From Granulicella sp. (GTDB taxonomy: Bacteria > Acidobacteriota > Terriglobia > Terriglobales > Acidobacteriaceae): 64,000 bases of DNA. The notes under the pieces were generated by a model, which did no database searches, was not told where the DNA came from, and was given only the letters and a program-made list of their open reading frames with translations. Of the stretch, positions 1 through 8,189 are shown piece by piece (the stretch's first letter is position 1; every line of letters begins with the position of its first letter). Both the position numbers and the translations under genes were made by a program. The stretch is taken from assembly GCA_025357875.1 (NCBI GenBank), contig JANYLK010000048.1, positions 20,432-84,431 on the forward strand, written 5' to 3'.

Positions 1-539
1 GGACGTATACGGACACCTGGGTGAGCGATCGCAAGTGGCGGCGGGAGGCCGTCCTTGGCAACAGCCGTTTTGTGCGCAGCCGGAATGGCAAGAAATGGTA
101 TCGGCTGGATGAAGGGCCGGATGCCGCTCTGCTGCAGTTTGTGCTGACCGCGATGGAACCTATTCCGACCACAGATTCGTTCAAGGAATCGAACTGGATG
201 ATCAAGCGCGACGTGGTTGATGGGGCGCGGACGGTCCGCGTCGCGAAGGGAAAAGAAAATGACGACGGTACCATCGATGCGAACGAGTCGGAAGGATATT
301 GGTTCGACGAGACAGGGCAACTGGTCGCGACTCGCCTGAACGAATTGCAGACGAGACGGTCAAGGTTCGAAGACTATAACGGAATTGGAGTAGCACGACG
401 GGTGGATACTTTGGTCTCTGGCAAGGTGGGCATGCGGATGGATGTAGTCGCGCTGGGGCCGGCGGGCGTGGTGGACTCGCACATCTTCGTGATTAGAAAG
501 CACGACTGGTTGCGGCAATTCGCTGCGGAGGCACGCTAG
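1..539 (+). CDS. Conserved hypothetical protein, 3' part (5' end outside window)
   Basis: The frame is open from the first bases and reads ...TYTDTWVSDRKWRRE, so the GTG at 21 is probably internal and the gene starts before the window. The visible part is about 179 residues and ends with HDWLRQFAAEAR. The pattern of a Trp/Arg-rich 'VSDRKWRRE' strand, a short 'KKWYRLDEGPD' segment and a final 'W..F..E.R' resembles secreted beta-sheet proteins that acidobacteria carry in many copies, some with LolA-like or TonB-like annotation. This is a memory-based resemblance. No catalytic motif is visible. The gap to the ABC exporter downstream is 62 bases, so the two could be co-transcribed, but a role in the peptide locus cannot be read from the sequence. 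Confidence 0.6.
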   Translation, partial: TYTDTWVSDRKWRREAVLGNSRFVRSRNGKKWYRLDEGPDAALLQFVLTAMEPIPTTDSFKESNWMIKRDVVDGARTVRVAKGKENDDGTIDANESEGYWFDETGQLVATRLNELQTRRSRFEDYNGIGVARRVDTLVSGKVGMRMDVVALGPAGVVDSHIFVIRKHDWLRQFAAEAR

Positions 540-601
540 GTGGTGCCGTGGTCTCTCGAGTCTCGACCTGATGCGGGGATGGGTCTGGTAACGTAGCAAC
601 C

Positions 602-2509
602 ATGCCCTCGACCTCGCCGCTGAATCCCGACAAAGTTTCTGTGGAAGAAGCGGCTGAGCAATCGTCTTCGGTGCGGGGAGATGAAGGCTCGACGTGGAGA
701 ACTGCTTGGCGGCTGTTGCGCTTCACATTGGCGGTTGACAGGCGGGCATTTTGGCTCACCGTCGCGACAGCGCTAGTGGGCTCGCTGGCCGAGGGTACGG
801 GACTGGTGCTCCTGCTGCCTCTGTTGTCGGTTGCTGGTATGAACTTCAGTGGATCGCCGACGGCAGGCTGGTTCAGTTATCAAACGCAGCGTCTGCTAAT
901 AGGTAGCGGGATCCCGCACTGGCTATGGCTTCCAACAGTGCTGGGCGTCTTCCTGGCGACGGCGGGAGTGCGCTCGGTGTTGCGCAGGTCGCAGTCGACC
1001 ATGGTGTATTCGACAACGACGAGGGCCGAACTGGCGCTGAGCCAGCGTGTATATGGCGCGGTGGTGCACGCTCAGTGGGGATTCCTGGTACGCCAGCGGT
1101 CGGGACGGCTGACGCATCTGCTAACGGCGGAGCTGCGGCGTGTGGCGGAGGCGATCAGCCTAGCGCTTTCATTGATTAATCTGGGCTGTCTGACGTTGCT
1201 CTACTTGTTGGTGGCGCTGAAGCTTTCCGCAGCTATGACGCTACTTGTGCTCGCGATGGGCGCCGTATTGATGCTGCTGCAGAGGCGCTCGCTGGAGCGT
1301 ATGCGGAGGAGCGGCGAAGACCTGTACGAGAGCGTTGGCGAGGTCTACGCGGCCACCGAGGAACATCTGCTGAACATGAAGAGTGTGAAGACCTATAACG
1401 CCGAAAATCGTGATGTGCAGCTCTACAGCGAGTTGTGCGACGAGGTTGCGCGACACAGTGTCGACAATGCGAAACACCAGGCTGCATCGGCGTTCCGTTT
1501 CGAGGTGGGATCGCTGGTGGCACTGGGGGCGGTGATCTTTTTTGCGCTCAGTGTCCTGCACGTGCAGGCTGCAGCGATGCTGCTTCTGCTGGCGATTTTT
1601 ACGCGGTTGATGCCGCAGCTCGCCAGCATGCAGATCCAGGCGCATCAAATTGCGAGCATTCTGCCCTCGTACGATCATGTGCTGGCAATCGAAGCGGAGT
1701 GCTTGCGGAACGCGGAGAAGGGGTTGCCTGCAGCGGGAGCGGAAGCGTCGGCTCCGCTGCGGATAGAACGCGAGTTGCGGCTGCAGGATGTGTGGTTCGC
1801 CTATCAGACGGCTGTGCAATCTCGCGACCCTCTGAGCTTGGCGATTAAGCCGGAGTATGTTTTGCGCGGAATTGATTTGCGCATCGAAGTGGGGATGATT
1901 ACCGCCGTGGTTGGTGCGTCGGGTGCGGGCAAGAGCACCATTGCAGATCTTGCGAATGGGTTGCTGCAGCCGACGCGCGGACTGCTTTTGCTCGATGGCT
2001 GTGCGCTGGGGTTGGACAAGATGAGGCAGTGGAGGCTACGGGTAGGATACGTAGGCCAGGATACGGTGCTGTTCCACCAGAGCGTGCGCGAAAACCTGCT
2101 GTGGGCTTGGCCGCAAGCGAGTGATGATGAGTTGCGCGAGGCTCTTCTGCTGGCGTCGGCGGGCTTCGTCTACGACCTTCCTGGTGGGCTGGAATCGGTG
2201 GTCGGGGATCGCGGAATCTTGCTTTCGAGCGGGCAGAGACAGCGCATCTCGCTGGCGCGTGCGTTGCTGCGGAAACCGACTCTGCTGATTCTGGATGAGG
2301 CGACGAATGCGCTGGACGTGGAGAATGAGGCGGTTGTGCTGGATGGGCTTCGAGAGCTGGTGCAGACTCGCCATGGCTCGCTAACGGTCTTGATTATTGC
2401 GCACAGGGCCAGCGCGATCCGCCGCGCGGACCGCATCTTTGAAATGGAAGATGGGCGAATCGCACGCGTCGGGACGTGGGAAGAGTTGGAACTAGAGATG
2501 AGGCGATGA
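602..2509 (+). CDS. ABC transporter, fused permease and ATPase (exporter type)
   Basis: A 635-residue half-transporter that should act as a homodimer in the inner membrane and export a substrate using ATP. The N-terminal part (about residues 30-370) holds the hydrophobic permease segments. The ATPase follows, with Walker A GASGAGKS near residue 437, the Q-loop GYVGQD near 480, signature LSSGQRQR near 540, Walker B LLILDEAT near 560 and the H-loop IAHR near 600. No C39 peptidase domain precedes the permease, so leader removal would need another protein. The stop overlaps the start of the next gene (ATGA at 2506-2509), so it is probably translationally coupled to the lasso-type B2 protein. That pairing points to a lasso-peptide D-type exporter. 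A lipid or polysaccharide exporter of MsbA type is the alternative. Confidence 0.88.
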   Translation: MPSTSPLNPDKVSVEEAAEQSSSVRGDEGSTWRTAWRLLRFTLAVDRRAFWLTVATALVGSLAEGTGLVLLLPLLSVAGMNFSGSPTAGWFSYQTQRLLIGSGIPHWLWLPTVLGVFLATAGVRSVLRRSQSTMVYSTTTRAELALSQRVYGAVVHAQWGFLVRQRSGRLTHLLTAELRRVAEAISLALSLINLGCLTLLYLLVALKLSAAMTLLVLAMGAVLMLLQRRSLERMRRSGEDLYESVGEVYAATEEHLLNMKSVKTYNAENRDVQLYSELCDEVARHSVDNAKHQAASAFRFEVGSLVALGAVIFFALSVLHVQAAAMLLLLAIFTRLMPQLASMQIQAHQIASILPSYDHVLAIEAECLRNAEKGLPAAGAEASAPLRIERELRLQDVWFAYQTAVQSRDPLSLAIKPEYVLRGIDLRIEVGMITAVVGASGAGKSTIADLANGLLQPTRGLLLLDGCALGLDKMRQWRLRVGYVGQDTVLFHQSVRENLLWAWPQASDDELREALLLASAGFVYDLPGGLESVVGDRGILLSSGQRQRISLARALLRKPTLLILDEATNALDVENEAVVLDGLRELVQTRHGSLTVLIIAHRASAIRRADRIFEMEDGRIARVGTWEELELEMRR

Positions 2510-2952
2510 CGTTGCTTGCTAAGGTCGCGCGGCGCGGACCCGCAGATCTGCTGATGGTGGCGGAGGCGCTAATGCTGCTCGCGTTTTTCCGTGTCTGCCT
2601 GGCGGTGGTTCCGGTGCGTAGGATTATCGGTACCGTCACGCGTGGCAAGGCGGAACCGAAGCAGGACGATGCCGCGAGTATCGATGCACGCGAGTTGTCG
2701 GCGGCGCAGCGAGTGCAATGGGCGGTGGTCGCAGTGGCGAGGCATTCTGTGGTGGAATTTGTGTGCTTTCCGCAGACGCTTGCAGCCTACACGATGCTAC
2801 GCTGGCGCCGGGTTCGGAGCAGGATTGTGTACGGCGTGGCGCGATCGCATGAAGGCGAGTTGATTGCGCACACGTGGCTTGAGGTTGGCGACGGGTATGT
2901 GACGGGCGGTGATGAGGCAGGAGGATTTGCAGCGATTGAACGATGGGCATGA
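2506..2952 (+). CDS. Lasso-peptide biosynthesis B2-type protein (transglutaminase-like)
   Basis: A 148-residue protein whose C-terminal half matches the transglutaminase-like fold of lasso-peptide B2 leader peptidases. Cys near residue 87 stands in 'VCFPQTLAAYTMLR', followed by 'RSRIVYGVAR', the His of 'AHTWLEVGD' near residue 122 and a following Asp, which gives the Cys-His-Asp order. Members of this family cut the leader from a lasso precursor in partnership with a separate B1 recognition protein and a C cyclase. The ATG at 2506 is chosen because it overlaps the ABC gene stop (ATGA); an upstream start at 2476 in the same frame would lie inside the transporter. B1, C and a precursor are not visible in the window and may lie to the left. 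The family call is firm; activity in a complete pathway is inference. Confidence 0.78.
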   Translation: MTLLAKVARRGPADLLMVAEALMLLAFFRVCLAVVPVRRIIGTVTRGKAEPKQDDAASIDARELSAAQRVQWAVVAVARHSVVEFVCFPQTLAAYTMLRWRRVRSRIVYGVARSHEGELIAHTWLEVGDGYVTGGDEAGGFAAIERWA

Positions 2953-2975
2953 TACTGGCTTGATTGGCAGGATAG

Positions 2976-2989
2976 TTCCCCGAGGGGAA
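2976..2989. other. Short palindrome between the lasso-type gene and GH28
   Basis: TTCCCCGAGGGGAA is symmetric apart from its two central bases. It sits 23 bases after the B2 stop and 31 bases before the GH28 start. It can form only a 5-bp hairpin with a four-base loop and has no T run, so it is a weak terminator candidate. A protein-binding site is as likely. Confidence 0.25.
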
Positions 2990-3020
2990 TATTTCCAATC
3001 CATATATCTACTCTGCTAGC

Positions 3021-4835
3021 ATGGCGAGCGATATGAAAACTTTCGACTCCGCCCGCCGCGATCTCTTGAAACTGAGCAGCATGGGTATTGCTGCCTCCGC
3101 CGTGTACGCCATCCCCGCGCTTGCTGCAACCAAGAAAGCCGCGACGATGGTTATATCGCCGCTGATGTTTGACGTCCGTACATTTGGCGCAACGGGTGAT
3201 GGCAAGACTATCGACTCGCCTGCGATCAACACGGCCATTGATGCGGCGGCGGCAGCGGGCGGCGGCACCGTCGTCTTCCCTTCCGGCAATTACATGTCGT
3301 TCTCCATACGGCTGAAGAGCAGGGTCGATCTGTATCTTGCGCAAGGGTCGGCTATCATTGCGGCGGATTCGCCGAAGCCCGGTGAGACCACGGGATACAT
3401 GAGCGGCGCCTACGACGCAGCTGAGGCGAAGACCGCGTGGGACGCTTATCAGGATTACGGCCATAATCACTGGCGCAACTCGCTCATCTGGGGCGATGGC
3501 ATCACTGACTTTTCAATTACTGGGCCGGGACTGATCTGGGGTAAGGGTCTAAGCTTTGGATCGGGACCTGGACGGCCGCCAGCGGCCGCGGGCGCTACCG
3601 GTGTGGGATTTGGGCCGGAGCGGATGGGTTCTGCCGCGGTGGCGGCAACGGCTGCTGGAACGGGCGCGGCGGGAGGCGCTGTGACAGTCCAAAACGCGAC
3701 TTCGGCGGCGAGGCCGGGCGGATTTACGCCTCGCGCGCGCGGCAACTACCCGATGTATCAGGCGGAGCAGGCCGGCGTCGGCAACAAGGCGATCGCGCTG
3801 AAGAATTGCCGTAATGTGATCCTGCGTGACTTCTCGATTTTGAAGGGCGGGCATTTCGGTCTGCTGCTGACAGGTGTCGATAATCTGACCATCGACAACC
3901 TGAAGATCGATACCGATCGCGATGGCATGGATATTGATTGCTGCAAAAATGTTCGCGTGTCAAACTGCACAGTAAATTCGCCTTGGGATGACGGCATCTG
4001 CCCGAAGTCGAGCTTCGCGCTGGGCTACAACCGCTCGACCGACAATGTGAATATTACCAACTGCTACGTCACTGGCTGCTATCAGTTGGGGACGGTGCTG
4101 GATGGGACCTGGAAGAAGTTCACGATGGAGGCCGATCGCAAGGTGGGCGGCACAGGCCGCATCAAGTGCGGAACGGAATCGAATGGTGGATTCCGGAACA
4201 TCAGCATCTCGAACTGCGTCTTTGAGGGTTGCCAGGGGCTGGCGCTGGAGACGGTGGACGGCGCGCTGCTGGAAGATATTACCGTCACAAATATCACCAT
4301 GCGCGATATCATCAGCTGCCCGATATTTTTGCGGCTTGGCGCGCGGCTGCGCGGACCGAAAGGCACGGGCGATCAAAGCACCGTCGTAGGCACTCTGCAG
4401 CGCGTGTTGATCTCGAATATCAATTCATACAACTGCGCTGCGAAGTTCGGATCGCATATTACGGGCATTCCGGGATTCACCGTGAAGGACATCAAAATTG
4501 CGGACGTCTACGTTCAGAATGTTGGGGGAGGCACCGCAGCGCATGCGAAAATCGAGGTCCCAGAGAAGGAGAACGCGTATCCGGAGCCGACCATGCTGGG
4601 CACGCTGCCCGCTCATGGCTTTTACTTCCGCCATGTCGATCGGTTGGAGATGAGCCACGTTGAGATGCAGCCTGCCACAGCGGATGCGCGACCGGCGATC
4701 TACACCGACGATGTGCACCGGGCGGACTTTTTTGCGATCACGGCGCCAAACACCCCGGCGGCGTTCTCGTTCAACAAGTCGACGGACATCCGCGTGCTGA
4801 TGAGCCGTGCCGCGCCGGATTCCACCATCGCGTAA
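3021..4835 (+). CDS. Glycoside hydrolase family 28-like protein (polygalacturonase type), Tat-exported
   Basis: A 604-residue protein with a twin-arginine signal (RRDLLKLSSMGIAAS) and an AxA-type end near residue 36, so it is exported folded. The mature part starts with the pectate-lyase/GH28 helix signature 'FDVRTFGATGDGKT' and continues as a right-handed beta-helix. Candidate catalytic acids are in 'TDRDGMDID' and 'WDDGICPKS' (Asp-Asp near residue 322). A Gly/Ala-rich insertion at about residues 187-245 interrupts the helix and is unusual. GH28 enzymes hydrolyse pectic galacturonan or rhamnogalacturonan; the substrate here is not determined. The start may be the second ATG at 3033, which leaves a normal Tat n-region. 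The gene stands alone, with mraY following after 89 bases. Confidence 0.82.
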   Translation: MASDMKTFDSARRDLLKLSSMGIAASAVYAIPALAATKKAATMVISPLMFDVRTFGATGDGKTIDSPAINTAIDAAAAAGGGTVVFPSGNYMSFSIRLKSRVDLYLAQGSAIIAADSPKPGETTGYMSGAYDAAEAKTAWDAYQDYGHNHWRNSLIWGDGITDFSITGPGLIWGKGLSFGSGPGRPPAAAGATGVGFGPERMGSAAVAATAAGTGAAGGAVTVQNATSAARPGGFTPRARGNYPMYQAEQAGVGNKAIALKNCRNVILRDFSILKGGHFGLLLTGVDNLTIDNLKIDTDRDGMDIDCCKNVRVSNCTVNSPWDDGICPKSSFALGYNRSTDNVNITNCYVTGCYQLGTVLDGTWKKFTMEADRKVGGTGRIKCGTESNGGFRNISISNCVFEGCQGLALETVDGALLEDITVTNITMRDIISCPIFLRLGARLRGPKGTGDQSTVVGTLQRVLISNINSYNCAAKFGSHITGIPGFTVKDIKIADVYVQNVGGGTAAHAKIEVPEKENAYPEPTMLGTLPAHGFYFRHVDRLEMSHVEMQPATADARPAIYTDDVHRADFFAITAPNTPAAFSFNKSTDIRVLMSRAAPDSTIA

Positions 4836-4924
4836 ATCGGTGGTCGGTCCGCGAAGCCTGTTAACATTGCCATGACGAAGGTGCGCGGCCGAGATAGTCT
4901 GCGTGCAAAAAGGCGGGGCGTAGA

Positions 4925-6061
4925 TTGCTCTATTGGCTGCTGTATCAGAAACTGTTTCCCTACTTCCGCGTGTTTCGAATCTTCCGGTATCTGACGTTCC
5001 GGACGGTGTTCGCCAGCCTGACTGCGCTACTAATCGGGTTGCTAATTGGGCCGTATGTCATCGATCGGCTACGCGAGTTTCAGATCGGTCAATATGTGCG
5101 TGACGATGGCCCGCAGACTCACCTGAAGAAGGGTGGGACGCCGACGATGGGCGGTGTGCTGATTGTCATTTCGATTGTGGTGCCGACGTTGCTGTGGGCG
5201 GACCTTTCGAACTCCTACGTATGGATCGTGATGCTGTCGACACTGGGGTTTGGGGCAATCGGGTTTGCCGACGACTACATCAAAGTGGTCCGCAAACAGA
5301 GCAAGGGACTTACCTTCTGGCAGAAGATTGTTTTGCAGTTTACTGCGAGTGGGTTGGTGGCAGTCGCGCTCACGGTGATGGAGACCAGGGGGACGTATTC
5401 CACGCGCCTTGTAGTTCCATTTCTGAAAAATTTTCGCCCGAATTTGATATTTGATAGCATTCGGCATATTCCCCATGTGGGATGGCTGGCCTTCTTTCCG
5501 TTTGTGATCTTCGTGATGCTGGTGGTCACGCTGACGAGCAACGCGGTCAACCTTACCGACGGACTGGATGGGCTGGCGATCGGCTGTACGATCATCGCCG
5601 CCGGTGCGCTAACGGTACTGACGTATGTATCCGGCCACGTGGTCTTCTCCGACTACCTGGAGATACAGCGCATGCCAATGGTGAGCGAGGTTACGATCTT
5701 TTGTGGGTCAATGGTGGGCGCGAGCATCGGCTTCCTCTGGTACAACGCTCACCCGGCCGAGGTCTTCATGGGCGACGTTGGATCGCTGGCGCTGGGCGGC
5801 GCGATTGGGACCGTCGCGGTAATCATCAAGCAGGAATTGCTGCTGCCTTTTATCGGGGGCGTTTTTCTACTGGAGGCGGCAAGCGTGATTTTGCAGGTGG
5901 CGAGTTACAAGCTGCGCAATGGGAAGAGAATATTCAAGATGGCTCCGCTGCACCACCACTTTGAGTTGCTGGGCTGGAGTGAGTCGAAGGTGATTACGCG
6001 GTTCTGGATTATGGCGCTGGTGTTTGCGCTGTTCGCGCTGACGACCTTGAAGCTGAGGTGA
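4925..6061 (+). CDS. mraY: Phospho-N-acetylmuramoyl-pentapeptide-transferase
   Basis: MraY moves phospho-MurNAc-pentapeptide from UDP to undecaprenyl phosphate, giving lipid I on the inner face of the cytoplasmic membrane. The 378-residue polytopic protein carries the family motifs: 'GTPTMGG' after the first helices, the Asp-Asp motif in 'GFADDYIK', 'NAVNLTDGLDGLAIG', 'GDVGSLALGG' and the histidine-rich 'PLHHHFELLGW' near the end. The start is TTG at 4925, preceded by an AAGGCGGGG stretch. In most bacteria murF lies directly upstream. Here the neighbour is a GH28 gene, so the cluster has been cut at this point. murD is 611 bases downstream, past two small genes. Confidence 0.97.
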   Translation: MLYWLLYQKLFPYFRVFRIFRYLTFRTVFASLTALLIGLLIGPYVIDRLREFQIGQYVRDDGPQTHLKKGGTPTMGGVLIVISIVVPTLLWADLSNSYVWIVMLSTLGFGAIGFADDYIKVVRKQSKGLTFWQKIVLQFTASGLVAVALTVMETRGTYSTRLVVPFLKNFRPNLIFDSIRHIPHVGWLAFFPFVIFVMLVVTLTSNAVNLTDGLDGLAIGCTIIAAGALTVLTYVSGHVVFSDYLEIQRMPMVSEVTIFCGSMVGASIGFLWYNAHPAEVFMGDVGSLALGGAIGTVAVIIKQELLLPFIGGVFLLEAASVILQVASYKLRNGKRIFKMAPLHHHFELLGWSESKVITRFWIMALVFALFALTTLKLR

Positions 6062-6116
6062 GGGATGGAAATGGGCGGGAAGATGGAAGCTCGTTTCGGC
6101 GGCTGATCAATCATTT

Positions 6117-6356
6117 ATGCGGGATAGCCGCTATTGTGCTCCCGGTTTTACGTTAGCGAAGAGCCCCGCCCTAAGAAAACTATTTGACCATAACGCTCTA
6201 TTTATAACGGGATGGATATTTGCGGTCCTATTGAGTTTTGCGGTGAGTCTTCTTACTTCGCGTAGATACCTATGGCTCACCGGTTTGTTGTTAGGATTTC
6301 TCGCTTTCCAGCTAATCCTGAGCCTATTCTGGTATGGCGGGCGGTTCGGACCCTAA
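6117..6356 (+). CDS. Possible small membrane protein
   Basis: A 79-residue frame with two clear hydrophobic segments (about residues 28-46 and 52-71) and a basic loop between them, which is a plausible helical hairpin. I do not recognise the family. The DNA is less G+C-rich than the mur genes on either side. No good ribosome-binding site precedes the ATG at 6117. It fills part of the gap between mraY and murD where related genomes would have murD directly. It may be a recent insertion or a chance frame. Confidence 0.4.
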   Translation: MRDSRYCAPGFTLAKSPALRKLFDHNALFITGWIFAVLLSFAVSLLTSRRYLWLTGLLLGFLAFQLILSLFWYGGRFGP

Positions 6357-6380
6357 GATGATTGGCTGTGATCTGCCAGA

Positions 6381-6587
6381 CTACTTATCCGGTTGCAAGC
6401 AGGCCCATGCCTCATGCTCTTCCGGGCGAAGCCAATCTGCAAGCGCCTTCTCCGACATGAGGGCCGGATAAAGATCTACGCGTTCCGGCCAGGTCAGGAC
6501 GGCCCTACCCGGTGGCAGCTTCAGGTTCGAATCGAGAGCGTGAATGGCGCCCGCTTCATCGATCTCGACTTCAATGATCCTCGCCAT
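6381..6587 (-). CDS. Antitoxin-like small protein, orphan
   Basis: A 68-residue protein with a beta-rich N-terminus ('RIIEVEIDEAGAIHAL', 'LPPGRAVLTW') and an acidic/Trp C-terminus ('LADWLRPEEHEAWACLQ'). This layout is typical of small antitoxins that sit beside MazF/PemK or PIN toxins: a DNA-binding-like sheet followed by a toxin-binding tail. A good GGGAG ribosome-binding site precedes the ATG (minus strand, at about 6596-6600). No toxin gene follows on the same strand; the next stretch to 6117 holds only the opposite-strand small membrane frame. It is therefore called an orphan. The family resemblance is from memory. Confidence 0.55.
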   Translation of the reverse strand: MARIIEVEIDEAGAIHALDSNLKLPPGRAVLTWPERVDLYPALMSEKALADWLRPEEHEAWACLQPDK

Positions 6588-6672
6588 GGTCTACTCCCGT
6601 CAATCCTGCGGCGATGATACCAGTGGGATGTGCGTGAGATCGGTGTATGAAACGCTATAAGATCATCGCATC

Positions 6673-8046
6673 ATGGAACTGAAAAATAAGCGCGTGCTGG
6701 TAGTGGGGTTGGGCAAGTCGGGGATGGCGGCGGCGTTGTTTCTGCGCGACAAGGGTGCGCGGGTGACGGTGTCGGATTCGCGAAGTGCGTTGGCACTGGC
6801 GAAGGATATTCCCACGCTGCTGGATGCGGGGATCATGGTGGAGGCGGGTGGGCATGGGTTGCTGACGTTTCGGCGGCAGGACTTGATTGTCGTGTCACCA
6901 GGGGTGCCGTTCGATACGGCGGAGTTGAAGCAGGTGAGGGCGTTTGGGCTTCCGATCATCGGTGAATTGGAGTTGGCGAGCCGATTTCTGCAGGGTCAGA
7001 TTGTCGCGATTACGGGGTCGAATGGGAAGACGACCACGACTTCGCTGGTGGGTAAGATTTTTGCGGATGCGGGGCGGGATACGCTGGTGGGTGGCAACAT
7101 TGGCGTGCCGGTGATTGAACTGATTGAGAAAAATTCGGTGGGGACGATCAATGTTCTGGAGGTCTCGAGCTTTCAGTTGGAGACGGTGGATCAGTTTCAT
7201 CCGCACATTGCGGTAGTGTTGAACATTACTCCAGACCACCTGGATCGGCATGGAACCTTTAAGAACTATGCAGCGATGAAGACGCGGATCACGGAGCAAC
7301 AGACGGCTGCGGATTTTCTGGTACTCAACGGAGAGGATCCGCCGACCCAGATGGTGGCCGCAAAGACAAAGGCGCAGATTTTCTGGTTTAGCGGGCGGCG
7401 GCAGATCAAGCAGGGCGCATTTGTGCATGGTGAGAGCGTGCTTTTTATCCCGCGCGAGGGAGCAAAGCCGGAGCCGGTGATGCCTGTGGTCGAGATTACG
7501 CTGCGCGGAGCGCACAACGTGGAAAACGTGCTGGCGGCAGTGTGCGCCGCGCGGCTTGGAGGGATTGAATCAGAGTCGATTCGCACGTCTGTAGCCAGCT
7601 TCAAGGCGGTGGAGCATCGGCTGGAGTTTTTGGCGAACGTGCTTGGGGTGGAGTTTTATAACGACTCGAAGGCGACGAACGTGGACGCAACGAAAAAGGC
7701 ACTGGAGGCGTTTACGGGCTGCGTTCATTTAATTCTTGGGGGCAAAGACAAAAACTCGGACTATGCAGAATTGAGCGATTTAATTCGCGCGCGCGTGAAA
7801 ACTGTTTACACAATTGGTTCAGCGGCACAGAAGATCGAGCGACAACTGGCAGGAGTCGTCAAGATAGTTTCAGCGGGTACGCTTGGAACCGCGGTGGCGA
7901 AGGCGGCGGAAGCTGCCGTGGCTGGCGATGTCGTTTTGCTCGCACCGGCATGTTCGAGTTTCGATCAGTTTGAGAGTTATGAGCATCGCGGACGGATTTT
8001 CAAGGGATTAGTGAAGGGATTGGCGGCCGGCGGTGTGGCGAAGTAA
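6673..8046 (+). CDS. murD: UDP-N-acetylmuramoylalanine--D-glutamate ligase
   Basis: MurD adds D-glutamate to UDP-MurNAc-L-Ala in the cytoplasm with ATP. The 457 residues show the Rossmann-type N-terminal domain ('VVGLGKSGMAAALFL'), the ATP-binding P-loop 'GSNGKTTTTS' near residue 115, the central-domain motif 'NITPDHLDRHG', and the C-terminal ligase domain with 'VEHRLEFL' and 'FYNDSKATN'. Length is normal for the family. It starts with ATG at 6673. ftsW follows 143 bases later, across a short tandem repeat, and murG after that, so a murD-ftsW-murG transcription unit is likely. Confidence 0.96.
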   Translation: MELKNKRVLVVGLGKSGMAAALFLRDKGARVTVSDSRSALALAKDIPTLLDAGIMVEAGGHGLLTFRRQDLIVVSPGVPFDTAELKQVRAFGLPIIGELELASRFLQGQIVAITGSNGKTTTTSLVGKIFADAGRDTLVGGNIGVPVIELIEKNSVGTINVLEVSSFQLETVDQFHPHIAVVLNITPDHLDRHGTFKNYAAMKTRITEQQTAADFLVLNGEDPPTQMVAAKTKAQIFWFSGRRQIKQGAFVHGESVLFIPREGAKPEPVMPVVEITLRGAHNVENVLAAVCAARLGGIESESIRTSVASFKAVEHRLEFLANVLGVEFYNDSKATNVDATKKALEAFTGCVHLILGGKDKNSDYAELSDLIRARVKTVYTIGSAAQKIERQLAGVVKIVSAGTLGTAVAKAAEAAVAGDVVLLAPACSSFDQFESYEHRGRIFKGLVKGLAAGGVAK

Positions 8047-8090
8047 GGCAGGTGACCGCAAAGAAGAAATGCGGGGATTCTTCGCTGCGG

Positions 8091-8168
8091 TCAGAAGGAC
8101 AGATAAAGAGTGAGGCTCAGAAGGACAGAAAAGAAGTAGGGCTCAGGATGACAGACACGCAGTAAGCG
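8091..8168. repeat. Three tandem copies of a 26-bp unit between murD and ftsW
   Basis: Units at 8091-8116, 8117-8142 and 8143-8168 all begin TCAG(A/G)A(G/T)GACAGA. Units 1 and 2 share the 13-base start TCAGAAGGACAGA and diverge in the second half; unit 3 is more diverged (TCAGGATGACAGA). The array fills most of the 143-base gap and ends 21 bases before the ftsW start. Confidence 0.7.
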
Positions 8169-8189
8169 AGGGTAGGAGAAGCGGGCGGA

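Noticed and set aside
540..601. Lasso precursor gene next to the exporter
   Set aside because: The gap is too short and contains no suitable frame; no precursor was found in the gap after the B2 gene either.
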